Assembly: GCA_037045155.1 (NCBI GenBank)
Contig: JBAOIG010000002.1
Coordinates: forward strand, 434,001-498,000
Length of the DNA stretch: 64,000 nt
Reading direction: 5' to 3'
Source of the DNA: Thermomicrobiales bacterium
Lineage (GTDB): Bacteria > Chloroflexota > Chloroflexia > Thermomicrobiales > CFX8
Part shown: positions 1 through 7,909 of the stretch, piece after piece
How positions within the stretch are numbered: the first letter of the stretch is position 1
How the letters are laid out: every line of letters starts with the position of its first letter
Made by a program: the position numbers and the translations under genes
The notes under the pieces: generated by a model
Told to the model about the DNA's origin: nothing
Database searches by the model: none
Seen by the model: only the letters and a program-made list of their open reading frames with translations

Positions 1-458
1 GGCTGATGCCGGTAACGAACGAGTACCATGGCCAGCGCTTCACAATCGTCGAGGCGGGCAAGCGGATCGCGACACCGCTCATGGCGGTCCTGGTGCTGAT
101 CGAGGCGACCGACCTCGTCTTCGCGCTCGATTCGGTCCCAGCGATCTTCGCGATCACCGACGACCCATTCATCGTCTACACCTCCAACGTGTTCGCAATC
201 CTCGGGCTGCGCTCGCTCTACTTCCTGCTTGCCGGGATCATGGATTCGTTCCGCTACCTGAAGGTCGGGCTCGGCGCGGTGTTGATGTTCGTCGGCGCGA
301 AGATGGCGCTGTCCGACGTCTACCACATGCCGATCGGTCTCTCATTGGGCGTCATCGTCGCGCTGATCGGCGGGTCGGTCGTGCTCTCGCTGCTGCGGCC
401 GGCCGGGGTCCGCCCCGCGCCCGCGGGCTCGCTTGGCGACCCGCGGAGTGACGACTAG
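1..458 (+). CDS. TerC family integral membrane protein, C-terminal part (5' end outside window)
   Basis: The reading frame is already open at the window edge, so this is a fragment of about 150 residues. It carries the TerC signature region: E-A-T-D-L-V-F-A-L-D-S followed by P-A-I-F-A-I-T and a T-S-N-V-F-A-I-L-G-L-R segment, with several hydrophobic membrane helices. The acidic residues inside the helices are typical of TerC, a family linked to tellurite resistance and to metal (Mn) export in homologues such as MntX/Alx. The start lies upstream of the window. The C-terminus is a short proline/arginine-rich tail. A 41-codon membrane ORF and a zinc-ribbon gene follow in the same direction and may be co-transcribed. 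Substrate cannot be told from the fragment. Confidence 0.9.
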   Translation, partial: LMPVTNEYHGQRFTIVEAGKRIATPLMAVLVLIEATDLVFALDSVPAIFAITDDPFIVYTSNVFAILGLRSLYFLLAGIMDSFRYLKVGLGAVLMFVGAKMALSDVYHMPIGLSLGVIVALIGGSVVLSLLRPAGVRPAPAGSLGDPRSDD

Positions 459-482
459 CCATGCGGTCCATCTGGAGGTGTG

Positions 483-608
483 ATGCCTGAGTTCGAGGAT
501 CTCGGCTGTGTGGTCATCGGCCTGATCGTCTTGCTGGTCGTGATCGCTCTCGTCGCCTGTGTCGCGATCGTTGTCGTTCTTGCCGGCGCGGGCACATTTA
601 TCCGTTAG
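483..608 (+). CDS. Small single-span membrane protein (41 aa)
   Basis: This is a 41-codon frame running from ATG at 483 to TAG at 608. A GGAGG ribosome site at 474-478 sits 4 bases before the ATG. The product has a short acidic start (MPEFEDLG) followed by about 28 nearly uninterrupted hydrophobic residues (V, I, L, A, with two Cys), so it would be a single membrane helix. It begins 24 bases after the terC stop, which suggests coupling to that gene. I do not recognise a family. The good ribosome site and clean composition favour a real small protein over a chance ORF. Confidence 0.5.
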   Translation: MPEFEDLGCVVIGLIVLLVVIALVACVAIVVVLAGAGTFIR

Positions 609-652
609 TCGCCGATCGAGGGATCGGCGACGCGAAGCCCAGGGAGGTTCCC

Positions 653-961
653 ATGTCAGTTCCAGGTCTGTCGTGCCCCAAGTGTCAGTCGCCGATGCGC
701 GTCTACGAGCGCAGCGGCGTGACTGTCGACCGCTGCACCGAGTGCGGCGGCATCTTCCTCGACCGGGGCGAGCTCGACCACCTCATCCGGATGGAGGGTG
801 AGTACACCGAACGGCAGTTTGCCCAAGCGTCCCGTTACCGCGACGACAACGACGATGATGACTACAAGCGCCGCGGCTCTGGTGACGATACCTATCGCGA
901 AGGCGGCTACCGGAAGAAGAAACGTAAGAACTTCCTCGAAGACCTGTTCGACTTTGGGTAG
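653..961 (+). CDS. zf-TFIIB zinc-ribbon protein
   Basis: The 102-residue protein begins with a zinc ribbon: CPKCQSPM at residues 8-15, then VDRCTECGGIFLDRGEL. This is the typical zf-TFIIB domain layout (CPxC ... CxxCGGxFLDxGEL). The second half is highly charged (a run of Asp, then Lys/Arg) and ends in an FLEDLFDFG tail, which looks disordered apart from the last residues. GGAGG at 643-647 precedes the ATG by 5 bases. Proteins of this type are common and uncharacterised; nucleic-acid or protein binding is a guess. It follows terC and the 41-aa gene in the same direction. Confidence 0.8.
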   Translation: MSVPGLSCPKCQSPMRVYERSGVTVDRCTECGGIFLDRGELDHLIRMEGEYTERQFAQASRYRDDNDDDDYKRRGSGDDTYREGGYRKKKRKNFLEDLFDFG

Positions 962-1098
962 GCCGTAGGGACGTGGCACGGTAGGGGCGTGTTGCATACA
1001 TCGAACACGCCCGACCGGCGCCTGCTGCGCCCGTCACATCGCTCGATAGCGTCGGCGATTCTGTCGGACGTATGTAATACGCCCCTGCATCCCGCGGC

Positions 1099-2598
1099 TC
1101 ACCCTCGGTCGGCCTCGATCCGCTGAAGCGTTGGGAAGAGCGAGGAGAGGCGGGCGTAGAGCTCACGATAGGCGGAGTAGCCGGCCCGGTAGATCGTGGC
1201 GTTGGCTGGGTCCGGCTCGAAGGCTCGACGAACCTCCGCAAAACGCGTGACCTCGCCCCAACGCTCGAACAGACCCACGCCGATGCCGGCGACGAACGCC
1301 GCGCCGAGCGCCGAGCCTGCCTCGCCAGCGACGACCTCGACGCGCCGGCCGGTGATGTCGGCGGCGATCTGCATCCACAGGTCGCTGCGGCTGCCGCCGT
1401 CGGTCGCCAGCACTCGCCGGATCGGCCGCCCAGCCTCCGCCAGCAGGTCGAGGTGGTGCTGGAAGCCGTAGCAGACCGCCTCCAGCACGGCGCGATAGAG
1501 ATGCGCGCGGGTATGGTGCAGCATCACTCCGGCGAAGACGGCGCGGGCGAGCGGGTCGAAGATCGGCGTCTTCTCGCCCAGCGCGTAGGGCAGCGCGACG
1601 ATCCCGCCGGCCCCGGCCGGGACGTTCGCCGCCTCGCGGTCGAGCTCCGACAGCGGCGCGCCGCCGGCCAGCTCGGCGGCGAACCACTTCACCAGCGAGC
1701 CGCTTGCCGCCATGCAGCCGTTGATCAGATAAAGCCCCGGCACGTCGTGCTCGTCGAAGTAGAAGCGCCGGTCCGGCGTCGGGTCATCGGCGCAATACAG
1801 GATGTCGCCCCCGCCGCCGAACTTCAGCAGCGTGTCGCCGCGTTCGGCGAGGCCCGCCGCCAGCGCCGCCGCGACATGGTCGGCACTGCCGGCCACGACT
1901 GGCGCGCCAGCCGGCAGGCTGGTCGCCCCGGCTGCCTCCTCCGTCACCTGCCCGACGATATCGCTCGGGCGACGGACCGGCGGCAGCGTCCCCGCTCGTA
2001 TTCCTGCGCGGTCCAGCCACGGCGCGATCCACTCGTGCTGCCGGATGTCGTACAGCCCGCTCTCGACCGCCCAGTTGCGCTCCAGCGACCACACCCCGGT
2101 CAGCAGGTGGGTGATGTAGTCATACGATCCACAGAGATACGCGGTCTTCTCGACGACCTCCGGCTCGTGTTTCGCCAGCCAGCGCCAGCGCGGCTCAATG
2201 TTCTGCTGGTTGGGCGTGCCGCCGGTCCGGGCGAAGAACTCGTCGGGGTCGACGGCGGCGCGGAGTTCCTCGACCTCTGCGGATGCGCGGGCGTCGTTCA
2301 TCAGGATCGCCGGCCGCAGCACCCGACCGTCCCCGTCGAGCAGCACCATCGCCGGAACCATCCCGGTGACGCCGACCGCCGCGATCGACCCGACCGGCAG
2401 CTGCCCGACCAGCTCGCGGACGGCGTCGCAGGTCGTCGCCCACCACTCGGCAGGATCCTCTTCAGCCCAGCCAGAGCGCGGCGACCGCAGCGTGTGGTGG
2501 CGGTGCGTTTGGGCAACGACGCCGTGTCGCGGGTCGAGCGCGACTACCTTCAGCCCGGTCGTTCCGACATCGATGCCGATGGCGAGCGGCCCGGCCAT
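1099..2598 (-). CDS. FGGY-family carbohydrate kinase (xylulokinase-like)
   Basis: The product of 499 residues is the normal length for FGGY kinases. The N-terminus has the phosphate-1 loop (IGIDVGTTGLKVVALD), followed by a GWAEEDPAEWW motif typical of xylulokinase-type members and a VTGMVPAMVLLD strand. A glycine-rich ATP-binding segment (TDGGSRSDLWMQIAADITGRRV) lies near residue 400. It phosphorylates a sugar or sugar-alcohol with ATP; the exact substrate cannot be read from sequence. It begins 3 bases after the BtpA-like gene and is the last gene of a leftward SDR/BtpA/kinase cassette, so carbohydrate catabolism is the likely context. Confidence 0.88.
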   Translation of the reverse strand: MAGPLAIGIDVGTTGLKVVALDPRHGVVAQTHRHHTLRSPRSGWAEEDPAEWWATTCDAVRELVGQLPVGSIAAVGVTGMVPAMVLLDGDGRVLRPAILMNDARASAEVEELRAAVDPDEFFARTGGTPNQQNIEPRWRWLAKHEPEVVEKTAYLCGSYDYITHLLTGVWSLERNWAVESGLYDIRQHEWIAPWLDRAGIRAGTLPPVRRPSDIVGQVTEEAAGATSLPAGAPVVAGSADHVAAALAAGLAERGDTLLKFGGGGDILYCADDPTPDRRFYFDEHDVPGLYLINGCMAASGSLVKWFAAELAGGAPLSELDREAANVPAGAGGIVALPYALGEKTPIFDPLARAVFAGVMLHHTRAHLYRAVLEAVCYGFQHHLDLLAEAGRPIRRVLATDGGSRSDLWMQIAADITGRRVEVVAGEAGSALGAAFVAGIGVGLFERWGEVTRFAEVRRAFEPDPANATIYRAGYSAYRELYARLSSLFPTLQRIEADRG

Positions 2599-2601
2599 CG
2601 G

Positions 2602-3426
2602 TCAGCCGGCTCGGTCGCGAGCTGCGGATGCCGCATCCATGAAGCGCAGGACGCGCTCGGGGTCGACCGGGTTCCATGTATAGCCGTCGCGCTTCATCCC
2701 GGTGCCGACGATGACGCCGTCGGCGACACCGAGTGTCGCGGCAACTGTCTCTATCCGGACGCCGGTGTTGGCCAGCACCGGCGTGTCCGGCACGGCCTGC
2801 TTTGCCTCGTAGATGTGTGTGACGTCGGCCGCCTCGCCGGCCATCGGGCCCGAGATCAGGATCGCGTCGGCCAGCGACGAGGTGACGACGCTCTTCGCCA
2901 GCGCGCCGATCGGCCGCTGCGCGAGCGGACGGGCGAACTCCGGCTCGATGTTGAAGAACAGTCGGATATTGCTCGCGCCGAGGTGGTCGCGATAGTCGAG
3001 CGCCGCCCCGGCATTGGGCTGCCAGAGGCCCATGTCGCTGTCATAGACGCCGGTGAATACCTCGCGGGCGAAGCAGGCACGCGTCGCCTGGGCGACGGCA
3101 ATCGCCGCCTCGGGATCCCAGAGCAGATCGACGCCGTAGGGCACGCGGATATGCGGCCGCAGCTCGCCGATCGCCGCCGCCATCGCCGCGATCGGCCCGC
3201 GATCGGTGTGCAGCGGATACGGCCGGTCGCCCTCGTTGCAGAACAGCAGCCCATCGACGCCGCCGGCCTGCAGCGCTTCGAGGTCGCGATGGAGCGCCTC
3301 GACGATCGCGTTCATCCCCCCGCTGCGGTCGTAGAGCGGCCGCCCCGGCAACGGCAGCAGGTGCATCATCGCGATCACCGGCTTCGGCCGGCCGAAGAGC
3401 TGTTCCAGGACCGACGGATTACTCAC
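2602..3426 (-). CDS. BtpA/SgcQ family TIM-barrel protein
   Basis: The protein has 274 residues. The opening IAMMHLLPLPGRPLYD, the central GVDGLLFCNEGDRPYP and the late ANTGVRIETV...GVADGVIVGTGMKRDG are the hallmarks of the BtpA family. BtpA is named for a cyanobacterial protein needed for photosystem I accumulation, but most homologues (SgcQ type) sit in sugar operons. This one is sandwiched between an SDR oxidoreductase and an FGGY kinase, so a role in sugar catabolism is more likely than a photosystem role. The start is GTG with AAGGGAG upstream. Its catalytic activity is not established for the family. Confidence 0.85.
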   Translation of the reverse strand: MSNPSVLEQLFGRPKPVIAMMHLLPLPGRPLYDRSGGMNAIVEALHRDLEALQAGGVDGLLFCNEGDRPYPLHTDRGPIAAMAAAIGELRPHIRVPYGVDLLWDPEAAIAVAQATRACFAREVFTGVYDSDMGLWQPNAGAALDYRDHLGASNIRLFFNIEPEFARPLAQRPIGALAKSVVTSSLADAILISGPMAGEAADVTHIYEAKQAVPDTPVLANTGVRIETVAATLGVADGVIVGTGMKRDGYTWNPVDPERVLRFMDAASAARDRAG

Positions 3427-3468
3427 TCACGGCTCCCTTAATGTCAGGGATGAGGACCCCTCCCCCAT

Positions 3469-3490
3469 CCCTCCCCTGTGAAGGGAGGGG
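3469..3490. repeat. GC-rich intergenic hairpin (CCCTCCC/GGGAGGG type)
   Basis: A 7-bp perfect stem (3469-3475 with 3483-3489) closes a short CTGTGAA loop. The same kind of hairpin with closely related sequence occurs at 23290, 28296, 40552 and 62467, always between genes. It lies between the SDR and BtpA genes. Confidence 0.55.
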
Positions 3491-3554
3491 CGTGAGTGCG
3501 TGACGCTAAGTCCGTGGCCCACACGCCCTCGTCCCCCATCCCTCATCCCTCCGT

Positions 3555-4346
3555 TTAAACAACCGCCCGCATCGCGCCGCCGTCGACCTGCAGGGTCGCG
3601 CCGGTGACGTAGGACGCGGCGTCGGAGAAGAGGTAGACCGCCCCGCGAGCGTACTCCTCCGGCGTGCCGAGGCGACCCATCGGGATCGCCAGCTCGGATT
3701 CCCGGCGAACCTCCTCGATCGGCCGGCCGGACTTCGCCGCGTTCGCCTCGTCGAGCTGCTGGATCCGCGCGGTCAGGATGCGGCCCGGCACGATCTGGTT
3801 GACCCGGATGTTGTCGGCCGCCAGCTCGTTGGCCAGCGACTTCGCCAGCGCCGAGACCGAGGCGCGCATGACCGTCGATAGCGTCAGGTTGGGGATCGGC
3901 TCCTTCACTGACGAGGACGTCGACATCACGATCGACCCACCGCCGCGCTCGCGCATCGACGGCACGACCCCGCGGACCATGCGGATGACACTGAGGACCA
4001 GCAGATCGAACGCCTGCTGCCAGGCGGCGTCGTCGAACTGCAGGAAGACACCGGGAGGCGGCCCGCCGGTGTTGGTGAACAGCAGATCGACCCCGCCGAA
4101 GCGCTCGAACGTCGCCTGCTGCCAGCGGGCGATATCGTCGCCGTTGCGGGCGTCCGCCTTGATCGCGAGCACCTGCCCGCCGAACTCCTGCTCGATCTGC
4201 TGCCCCGCCGCCGCGATCGCCGCCTCGTCGTGCGAGGCAATCGAAACGCTCACCCCCTCGGCTGCCAGCAGCCGGGCGACGTTGAACCCCAGCCCCCGGC
4301 TCCCCCCGCCGACCATCGCCACCTTGCCCTGTAGCCCGAGCTCCAT
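3555..4346 (-). CDS. Short-chain dehydrogenase/reductase with atypical catalytic site
   Basis: The 263-residue protein has a Rossmann dinucleotide-binding start (GKVAMVGGGSRGLG), an NTGGPPPG segment at the usual NAG position, and the C-terminal PMGRLGTPEEYARGAVYLFSD...TGATLQVDGG typical of FabG-like SDRs. The active-site segment reads PNLTLSTVMRASVSALAKSLA: aligned from the AKSLA end, the canonical YxxxK falls on SxxxR, so both the catalytic Tyr and Lys are missing. A subgroup of SDRs with this replacement is known to me, and its chemistry is unclear. It heads a leftward cassette with a BtpA-like protein and an FGGY kinase. The fold assignment is firm; a classical redox activity is not. Confidence 0.85.
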   Translation of the reverse strand: MELGLQGKVAMVGGGSRGLGFNVARLLAAEGVSVSIASHDEAAIAAAGQQIEQEFGGQVLAIKADARNGDDIARWQQATFERFGGVDLLFTNTGGPPPGVFLQFDDAAWQQAFDLLVLSVIRMVRGVVPSMRERGGGSIVMSTSSSVKEPIPNLTLSTVMRASVSALAKSLANELAADNIRVNQIVPGRILTARIQQLDEANAAKSGRPIEEVRRESELAIPMGRLGTPEEYARGAVYLFSDAASYVTGATLQVDGGAMRAVV

Positions 4347-4394
4347 GCTGGCCCTCCCTCATGTCGTTCGTCTGTTGTGTGCGACATAGTAACA

Positions 4395-4438
4395 GGGACG
4401 GGGGGACGGGGGACGGGGGACGGGGGACGGGGGACGGG
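4395..4438. repeat. Short G-rich tandem repeat (about 7-bp unit GGGGGAC)
   Basis: About six imperfect copies of a G5-AC unit lie on the + strand between the SDR and cupin genes. Six runs of three or more guanines with 2-base spacers could form a G-quadruplex. It sits about 50 bases upstream of the leftward SDR gene. Confidence 0.85.
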
Positions 4439-4514
4439 TTGCTCGTAGGGGCGAACCTTGTGTTCGCCCTCTTGCCGGCCGGGCGTTCGGTCTCGCGACA
4501 GGCGGTGGACGCGC

Positions 4515-4862
4515 CTACCCGTGCCTGACGATGTCGACCGAGATCTCGACCGCCGGAGTTGTTCCCCGGTTCTCGAGCCAGTGCAGCGTGTTGTGGTCCT
4601 CGGGCCAGCCGACTCCCGGCGAGGGGTAGTCCGTGGCGACGCCGTCGCGGTGGTCGGTGATCGTGCCCTGCAGCATGTAGACGATGCCTGGGCGGTCGAC
4701 GTGGTCGTGGAGCGGGCCGAAGACGCCGCCCGGCGCGATCGTCACCATCCGCATCCGTAGCTGTCGCCCGGCCATGCCCTCGATCTCAGCGCCGAGATCG
4801 ACCGTCGCAAGCAGTTCGACTGTAACGCCGCGTGTCTCATGCTCTGTCTGATCGTTGCCCAT
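4515..4862 (-). CDS. Small cupin-domain protein
   Basis: The 115-residue protein is a single conserved beta-barrel cupin. Motif 1 is recognisable as GGVFGPLHDHVDRPGIVYMLQGTITDHRDG (two His and a later Glu/Gln position occupied by Gln), and motif 2 as WPEDHNTLHWLENRGTTPAVEI. Such single-domain cupins bind a divalent metal or a small ligand and are found as isomerases, dioxygenases or ligand-binding domains; nothing here selects among these. It stands alone, pointing left, with an unremarkable 248-base region upstream of it. Confidence 0.8.
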   Translation of the reverse strand: MGNDQTEHETRGVTVELLATVDLGAEIEGMAGRQLRMRMVTIAPGGVFGPLHDHVDRPGIVYMLQGTITDHRDGVATDYPSPGVGWPEDHNTLHWLENRGTTPAVEISVDIVRHG

Positions 4863-5110
4863 CGTGCTTTCCCTTTCGTGCGCTGCAATGTCGGATGAGC
4901 TGACCTGTCGCGTCTGTGTGCGTCCGTTCGGGTATTGGGCGTGGACATAGCCCCTGCGACCCGTACAGACGATCCGTGGCTGTTATTGTGGCGGAACAGG
5001 AATCGGATGTCGCTGTGCGTCGATGAAACCGGGTTGGACACAGATCGGCATATGCAGTCTCGCGATACGATTCACGTCGTCCGCCGTCTCTGAGATAGGC
5101 CACTCCCTGA

Positions 5111-6544
5111 ATGAACATCGATGATATCAACGGGTTTATCGAACGCGGTGAGTCGACTGACCTCGAGCTCAAGAAGTCGACCGGCCAACGGACCGAAGCG
5201 GCGAAAACAGTTTGCGCGATGCTGAACGGTATCGGCGGCTTCGTTGTATTCGGCATCACGCCCGATCGCAACATCATCGGTCAGAGTGTCTCAGAGAAGA
5301 CGCTGGAAGACCTCTACCACGAGCTCCAGAGAATCGAGCCGCCGGCATTCCCACAGATTGACATAGTCCCGCTTCCGAACGGTCAGAAAGTCATCATCCT
5401 GACCGTGGCGGGCGGGGCCGGCAGCGAACTCTACACGTATGATGGACGGCCATACCACCGGCAGGGACCGACAACATCTCGAATGCCGCGTCAACAGTAC
5501 GACCGCCTCCTGATCGAACGGATGCACGCATCTCACCGTTGGGAGAACCAGCCCGCTACCGGAATCAGCAGCGACGATCTTGACCCGGAAGAGATTCTGA
5601 GAACCATTGAAGAAGCCATCCGTCGGGGCCGAATGGAGGATCCGGGGACACGTGACCTCAGCGAAATCCTGATGGGGCTGGGCCTGATCCATGATGGAGA
5701 GCTACTGAACGCGGCGGTGGTGTTGTTTGGTCGGTCTGATCGCCTGCTGCCGCTGTACCCGCAGTGTGTCTTGCGGATGGCGCGGTTCCGCGGGATCGAT
5801 AAGAACGAATTCATTGACAATCGGCAGGAGTATGGCAACGCTTTTCAATTGCTGATCCGCGCGCAGCGGTTCTTGCTCGACCATCTACCAGTCGCCGGCC
5901 GGATTGTGCCGAACCTGTTCGAGCGGATAGACGATCCGCTCTATCCAACCGAGGCTCTGCGTGAGGCACTCGCCAACGCGCTTTGTCATCGTGACTATGG
6001 AGTTCCTGGCGGCGCGGTTAGCATCGCAATCTTCGATGACCGGCTCGAAATATCCAGCACCGGTATCCTGCCGTTCGGCCTGACCCCTGACGATCTGACG
6101 CGGCCGCATCGATCGCGACCATGGAATCCGCTAATAGCCCAGGTCTTCTTTCGGCGCGGCATTATCGAGCAATGGGGGCGAGGGACGTTGAAGATCGCTG
6201 AGTTAACTGAGCGAGCCGGTTTGGTTCCACCTGAGTTCGAATCGCGCAGCGGAGAAGTCCTCGTGCGTTTTCGTCCGACGCGGTATGTACCACCGACCCG
6301 CGTTGGTCACCTTCTGACCCCCCTCCAGCGTAGTGTGCTAGAGGTCCTTGCCCGTTCGGGGCCATCGCAATTACAGGCAATCATGAGCCGCTTGCCTTCA
6401 GGTACGCCCGAGCGGACAGTCCAGGATAACCTGCAGATGCTACGCCTGCTCGATATGGTGGACGTCATCGGCCGTGGCCGTGGCGCTCGGTGGTTGCTCC
6501 GCGCGGACAACCCCTCGATGGACGGCGACGGTGTGCCGTTGTAG
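5111..6544 (+). CDS. AlbA_2 (Schlafen-like) domain regulator with RecG-like ATPase fold and winged helix
   Basis: The 477-residue protein starts with the AlbA_2 domain (ESTDLELKKS, then TVCAMLNGIGGFVVFGITPD and HRQGPTTSRMPRQQYDRL over roughly residues 10-130). A middle HATPase_c_4-like region follows (YPTEALREALANALCHRDY ... ISSTGILPFGLTPDDL ... RRGIIEQWGRGTLKI). A C-terminal winged-helix-like part (residues about 400-460) ends it. Proteins of this type are annotated as putative transcriptional regulators or RecG-like, and are frequent in accessory and defence neighbourhoods; no partner effector is visible here. Base composition looks less GC-rich than its neighbours, consistent with acquisition by transfer. 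A 10-bp tandem repeat follows its stop. Confidence 0.82.
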   Translation: MNIDDINGFIERGESTDLELKKSTGQRTEAAKTVCAMLNGIGGFVVFGITPDRNIIGQSVSEKTLEDLYHELQRIEPPAFPQIDIVPLPNGQKVIILTVAGGAGSELYTYDGRPYHRQGPTTSRMPRQQYDRLLIERMHASHRWENQPATGISSDDLDPEEILRTIEEAIRRGRMEDPGTRDLSEILMGLGLIHDGELLNAAVVLFGRSDRLLPLYPQCVLRMARFRGIDKNEFIDNRQEYGNAFQLLIRAQRFLLDHLPVAGRIVPNLFERIDDPLYPTEALREALANALCHRDYGVPGGAVSIAIFDDRLEISSTGILPFGLTPDDLTRPHRSRPWNPLIAQVFFRRGIIEQWGRGTLKIAELTERAGLVPPEFESRSGEVLVRFRPTRYVPPTRVGHLLTPLQRSVLEVLARSGPSQLQAIMSRLPSGTPERTVQDNLQMLRLLDMVDVIGRGRGARWLLRADNPSMDGDGVPL

Positions 6545-6558
6545 ACGAGTCGTATCCC

Positions 6559-6618
6559 GTGTGATTCCGTGTGATTCCGTGTGATTCCGTGTGATTCCGT
6601 GTGATTCCGTGTGATTCG
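6559..6618. repeat. 10-bp tandem repeat (GTGATTCCGT), nearly six copies
   Basis: Five perfect GTGATTCCGT units start at 6561, 6571, 6581, 6591 and 6601, with a partial sixth at 6611. It begins 15 bases after the stop of the AlbA_2 gene and lies in the gap before the convergent FAD oxidoreductase gene. Units are contiguous, with no spacers, so it is a simple minisatellite. Confidence 0.95.
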
Positions 6619-6709
6619 CGACTCTGCCGGCCTTCGTACGGATGCACGGCTGCCGATTTATCGTAGCCACGACGGTTTCGTGCCGTGTAATTCGACGTGT
6701 CAATACGCA

Positions 6710-7906
6710 TCATGGCGATGGCGGAGATGACGTATCTCCACAGCCGCCGAAGAACTCCGCGAATCCGTAGTTGTCGTCGTACTCGACGCGCAGGTAGCGG
6801 GCGAGGCCGGCGGGGGTGGTGGTCGCGGCGGAGAGGGTGGCGGCTTGGCCGGGTGTCATCCAGCGGTCGGGGCGTTCGAGCATGCGGGCGTTGAGCGCCT
6901 TGCCGTGGACGTGGGCGCGAACGGCGGCAGCGTAGCCGGCCAGCGCGTCGTCGTTGATGCCGCCGGCCAGCGCGGTGGCGAGAAGCTCGGCCTCGCGTAG
7001 CGCCTCGTTGATGCCGCGGGCGACGATCGGGTTCTTCATATGGATGGCGTCGCCGATCAGCGCCCAGCCTGGCCCCCAGGCCGTCCGGTCGTACCCCGGC
7101 ACGCCAGCGATGCCGCGCACCGGCGAGGCGAGCTCCGCCCCGGCCAGCATCCTGACCATCCACGGGTGGGCGTTGACGCGCGCCAGGTAGCTTGCGCGAT
7201 GGTCGTGGCGGAAGGCGTCGAAGTCTTCGTTGTAAGCGCCGAGGATCACCATCTGCAGGCCGGCGTTCATCGGCATCGTCATGACCGAGTCGCGCTCGGT
7301 GTCCGACTCGGTCAGCGCGACCGGTCCTGGCGGGACAGCGTCGCGGAAGTAGGCGTAGTACCAGTAGCGGCCCGGCGTGACGACGTTCTCCTCGACCGCG
7401 CCGACCTGGCGGGCGATGGCGGAGTTGCGTCCGTCGGCGGCGATGACGAGCTCGGCCTCGACTGGCCGGTTTCCGGCCAGCATGACGCCATGGACCCGTC
7501 CGTTCTGGCGGAGCAGGTGACGCACCGCTGTCCGGTCGAACGCATCGACGCCGGGAGTTGCCGACGCGGCAGCCCAGAGGATGCCGTCCAGCTCCAGCCG
7601 GCGGACGCAGAGCAGGTAGTCGATGCCGTCGAAGGGGACGATCTCGGTCAGCACCTCGTTCTCGCCGCGGACGAGTCGGAAGTGACGGGCCGGCGGCGCG
7701 CCGGTCGCCAGGGCCTGGTCGAGCACGCCGAGGCGGCCCAGCGCGGCGATGCCGTCCGGCCAGAGGACGTGGGTCGAGAGCGTGTCGGAGGGCATCGCCG
7801 AGCGCTCGACCAGCAGCACGCGGTAGCCAGCACGGGCCAAAGTGATCGCCGCCGCGCTGCCGGCCACGCGGCCGCCAATGACGATGATGTCGTAGCGTGC
7901 GTCCAT
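6710..7906 (-). CDS. FAD-dependent oxidoreductase (geranylgeranyl-reductase/PHBH-like)
   Basis: The 398-residue protein has an N-terminal FAD-binding Rossmann motif (YDIIVIGGRVAGSAAAITLARAGYRVLLVER), the middle VIAADGRNSAIARQVGA segment and the second FAD motif GWALIGDAIHMKNPIVARGINEALREAELLA. This is the arrangement of flavin monooxygenases and geranylgeranyl-reductase-like proteins. The usual GDAAH is GDAIH here. The substrate is unknown. It begins 3 bases after the end of murJ in the same direction and is probably the last gene of that unit. Confidence 0.85.
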   Translation of the reverse strand: MDARYDIIVIGGRVAGSAAAITLARAGYRVLLVERSAMPSDTLSTHVLWPDGIAALGRLGVLDQALATGAPPARHFRLVRGENEVLTEIVPFDGIDYLLCVRRLELDGILWAAASATPGVDAFDRTAVRHLLRQNGRVHGVMLAGNRPVEAELVIAADGRNSAIARQVGAVEENVVTPGRYWYYAYFRDAVPPGPVALTESDTERDSVMTMPMNAGLQMVILGAYNEDFDAFRHDHRASYLARVNAHPWMVRMLAGAELASPVRGIAGVPGYDRTAWGPGWALIGDAIHMKNPIVARGINEALREAELLATALAGGINDDALAGYAAAVRAHVHGKALNARMLERPDRWMTPGQAATLSAATTTPAGLARYLRVEYDDNYGFAEFFGGCGDTSSPPSP

Positions 7907-7909
7907 GCT

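Noticed and set aside
1453..3441. 660-codon + strand frame opposite the FGGY/BtpA genes
   Set aside because: It overlaps two recognisable enzymes on the other strand and shows no domain or ribosome site.
6559..6618. Possible CRISPR array
   Set aside because: The 10-bp units are contiguous, without spacers, and no cas genes are present; it is a simple tandem repeat.
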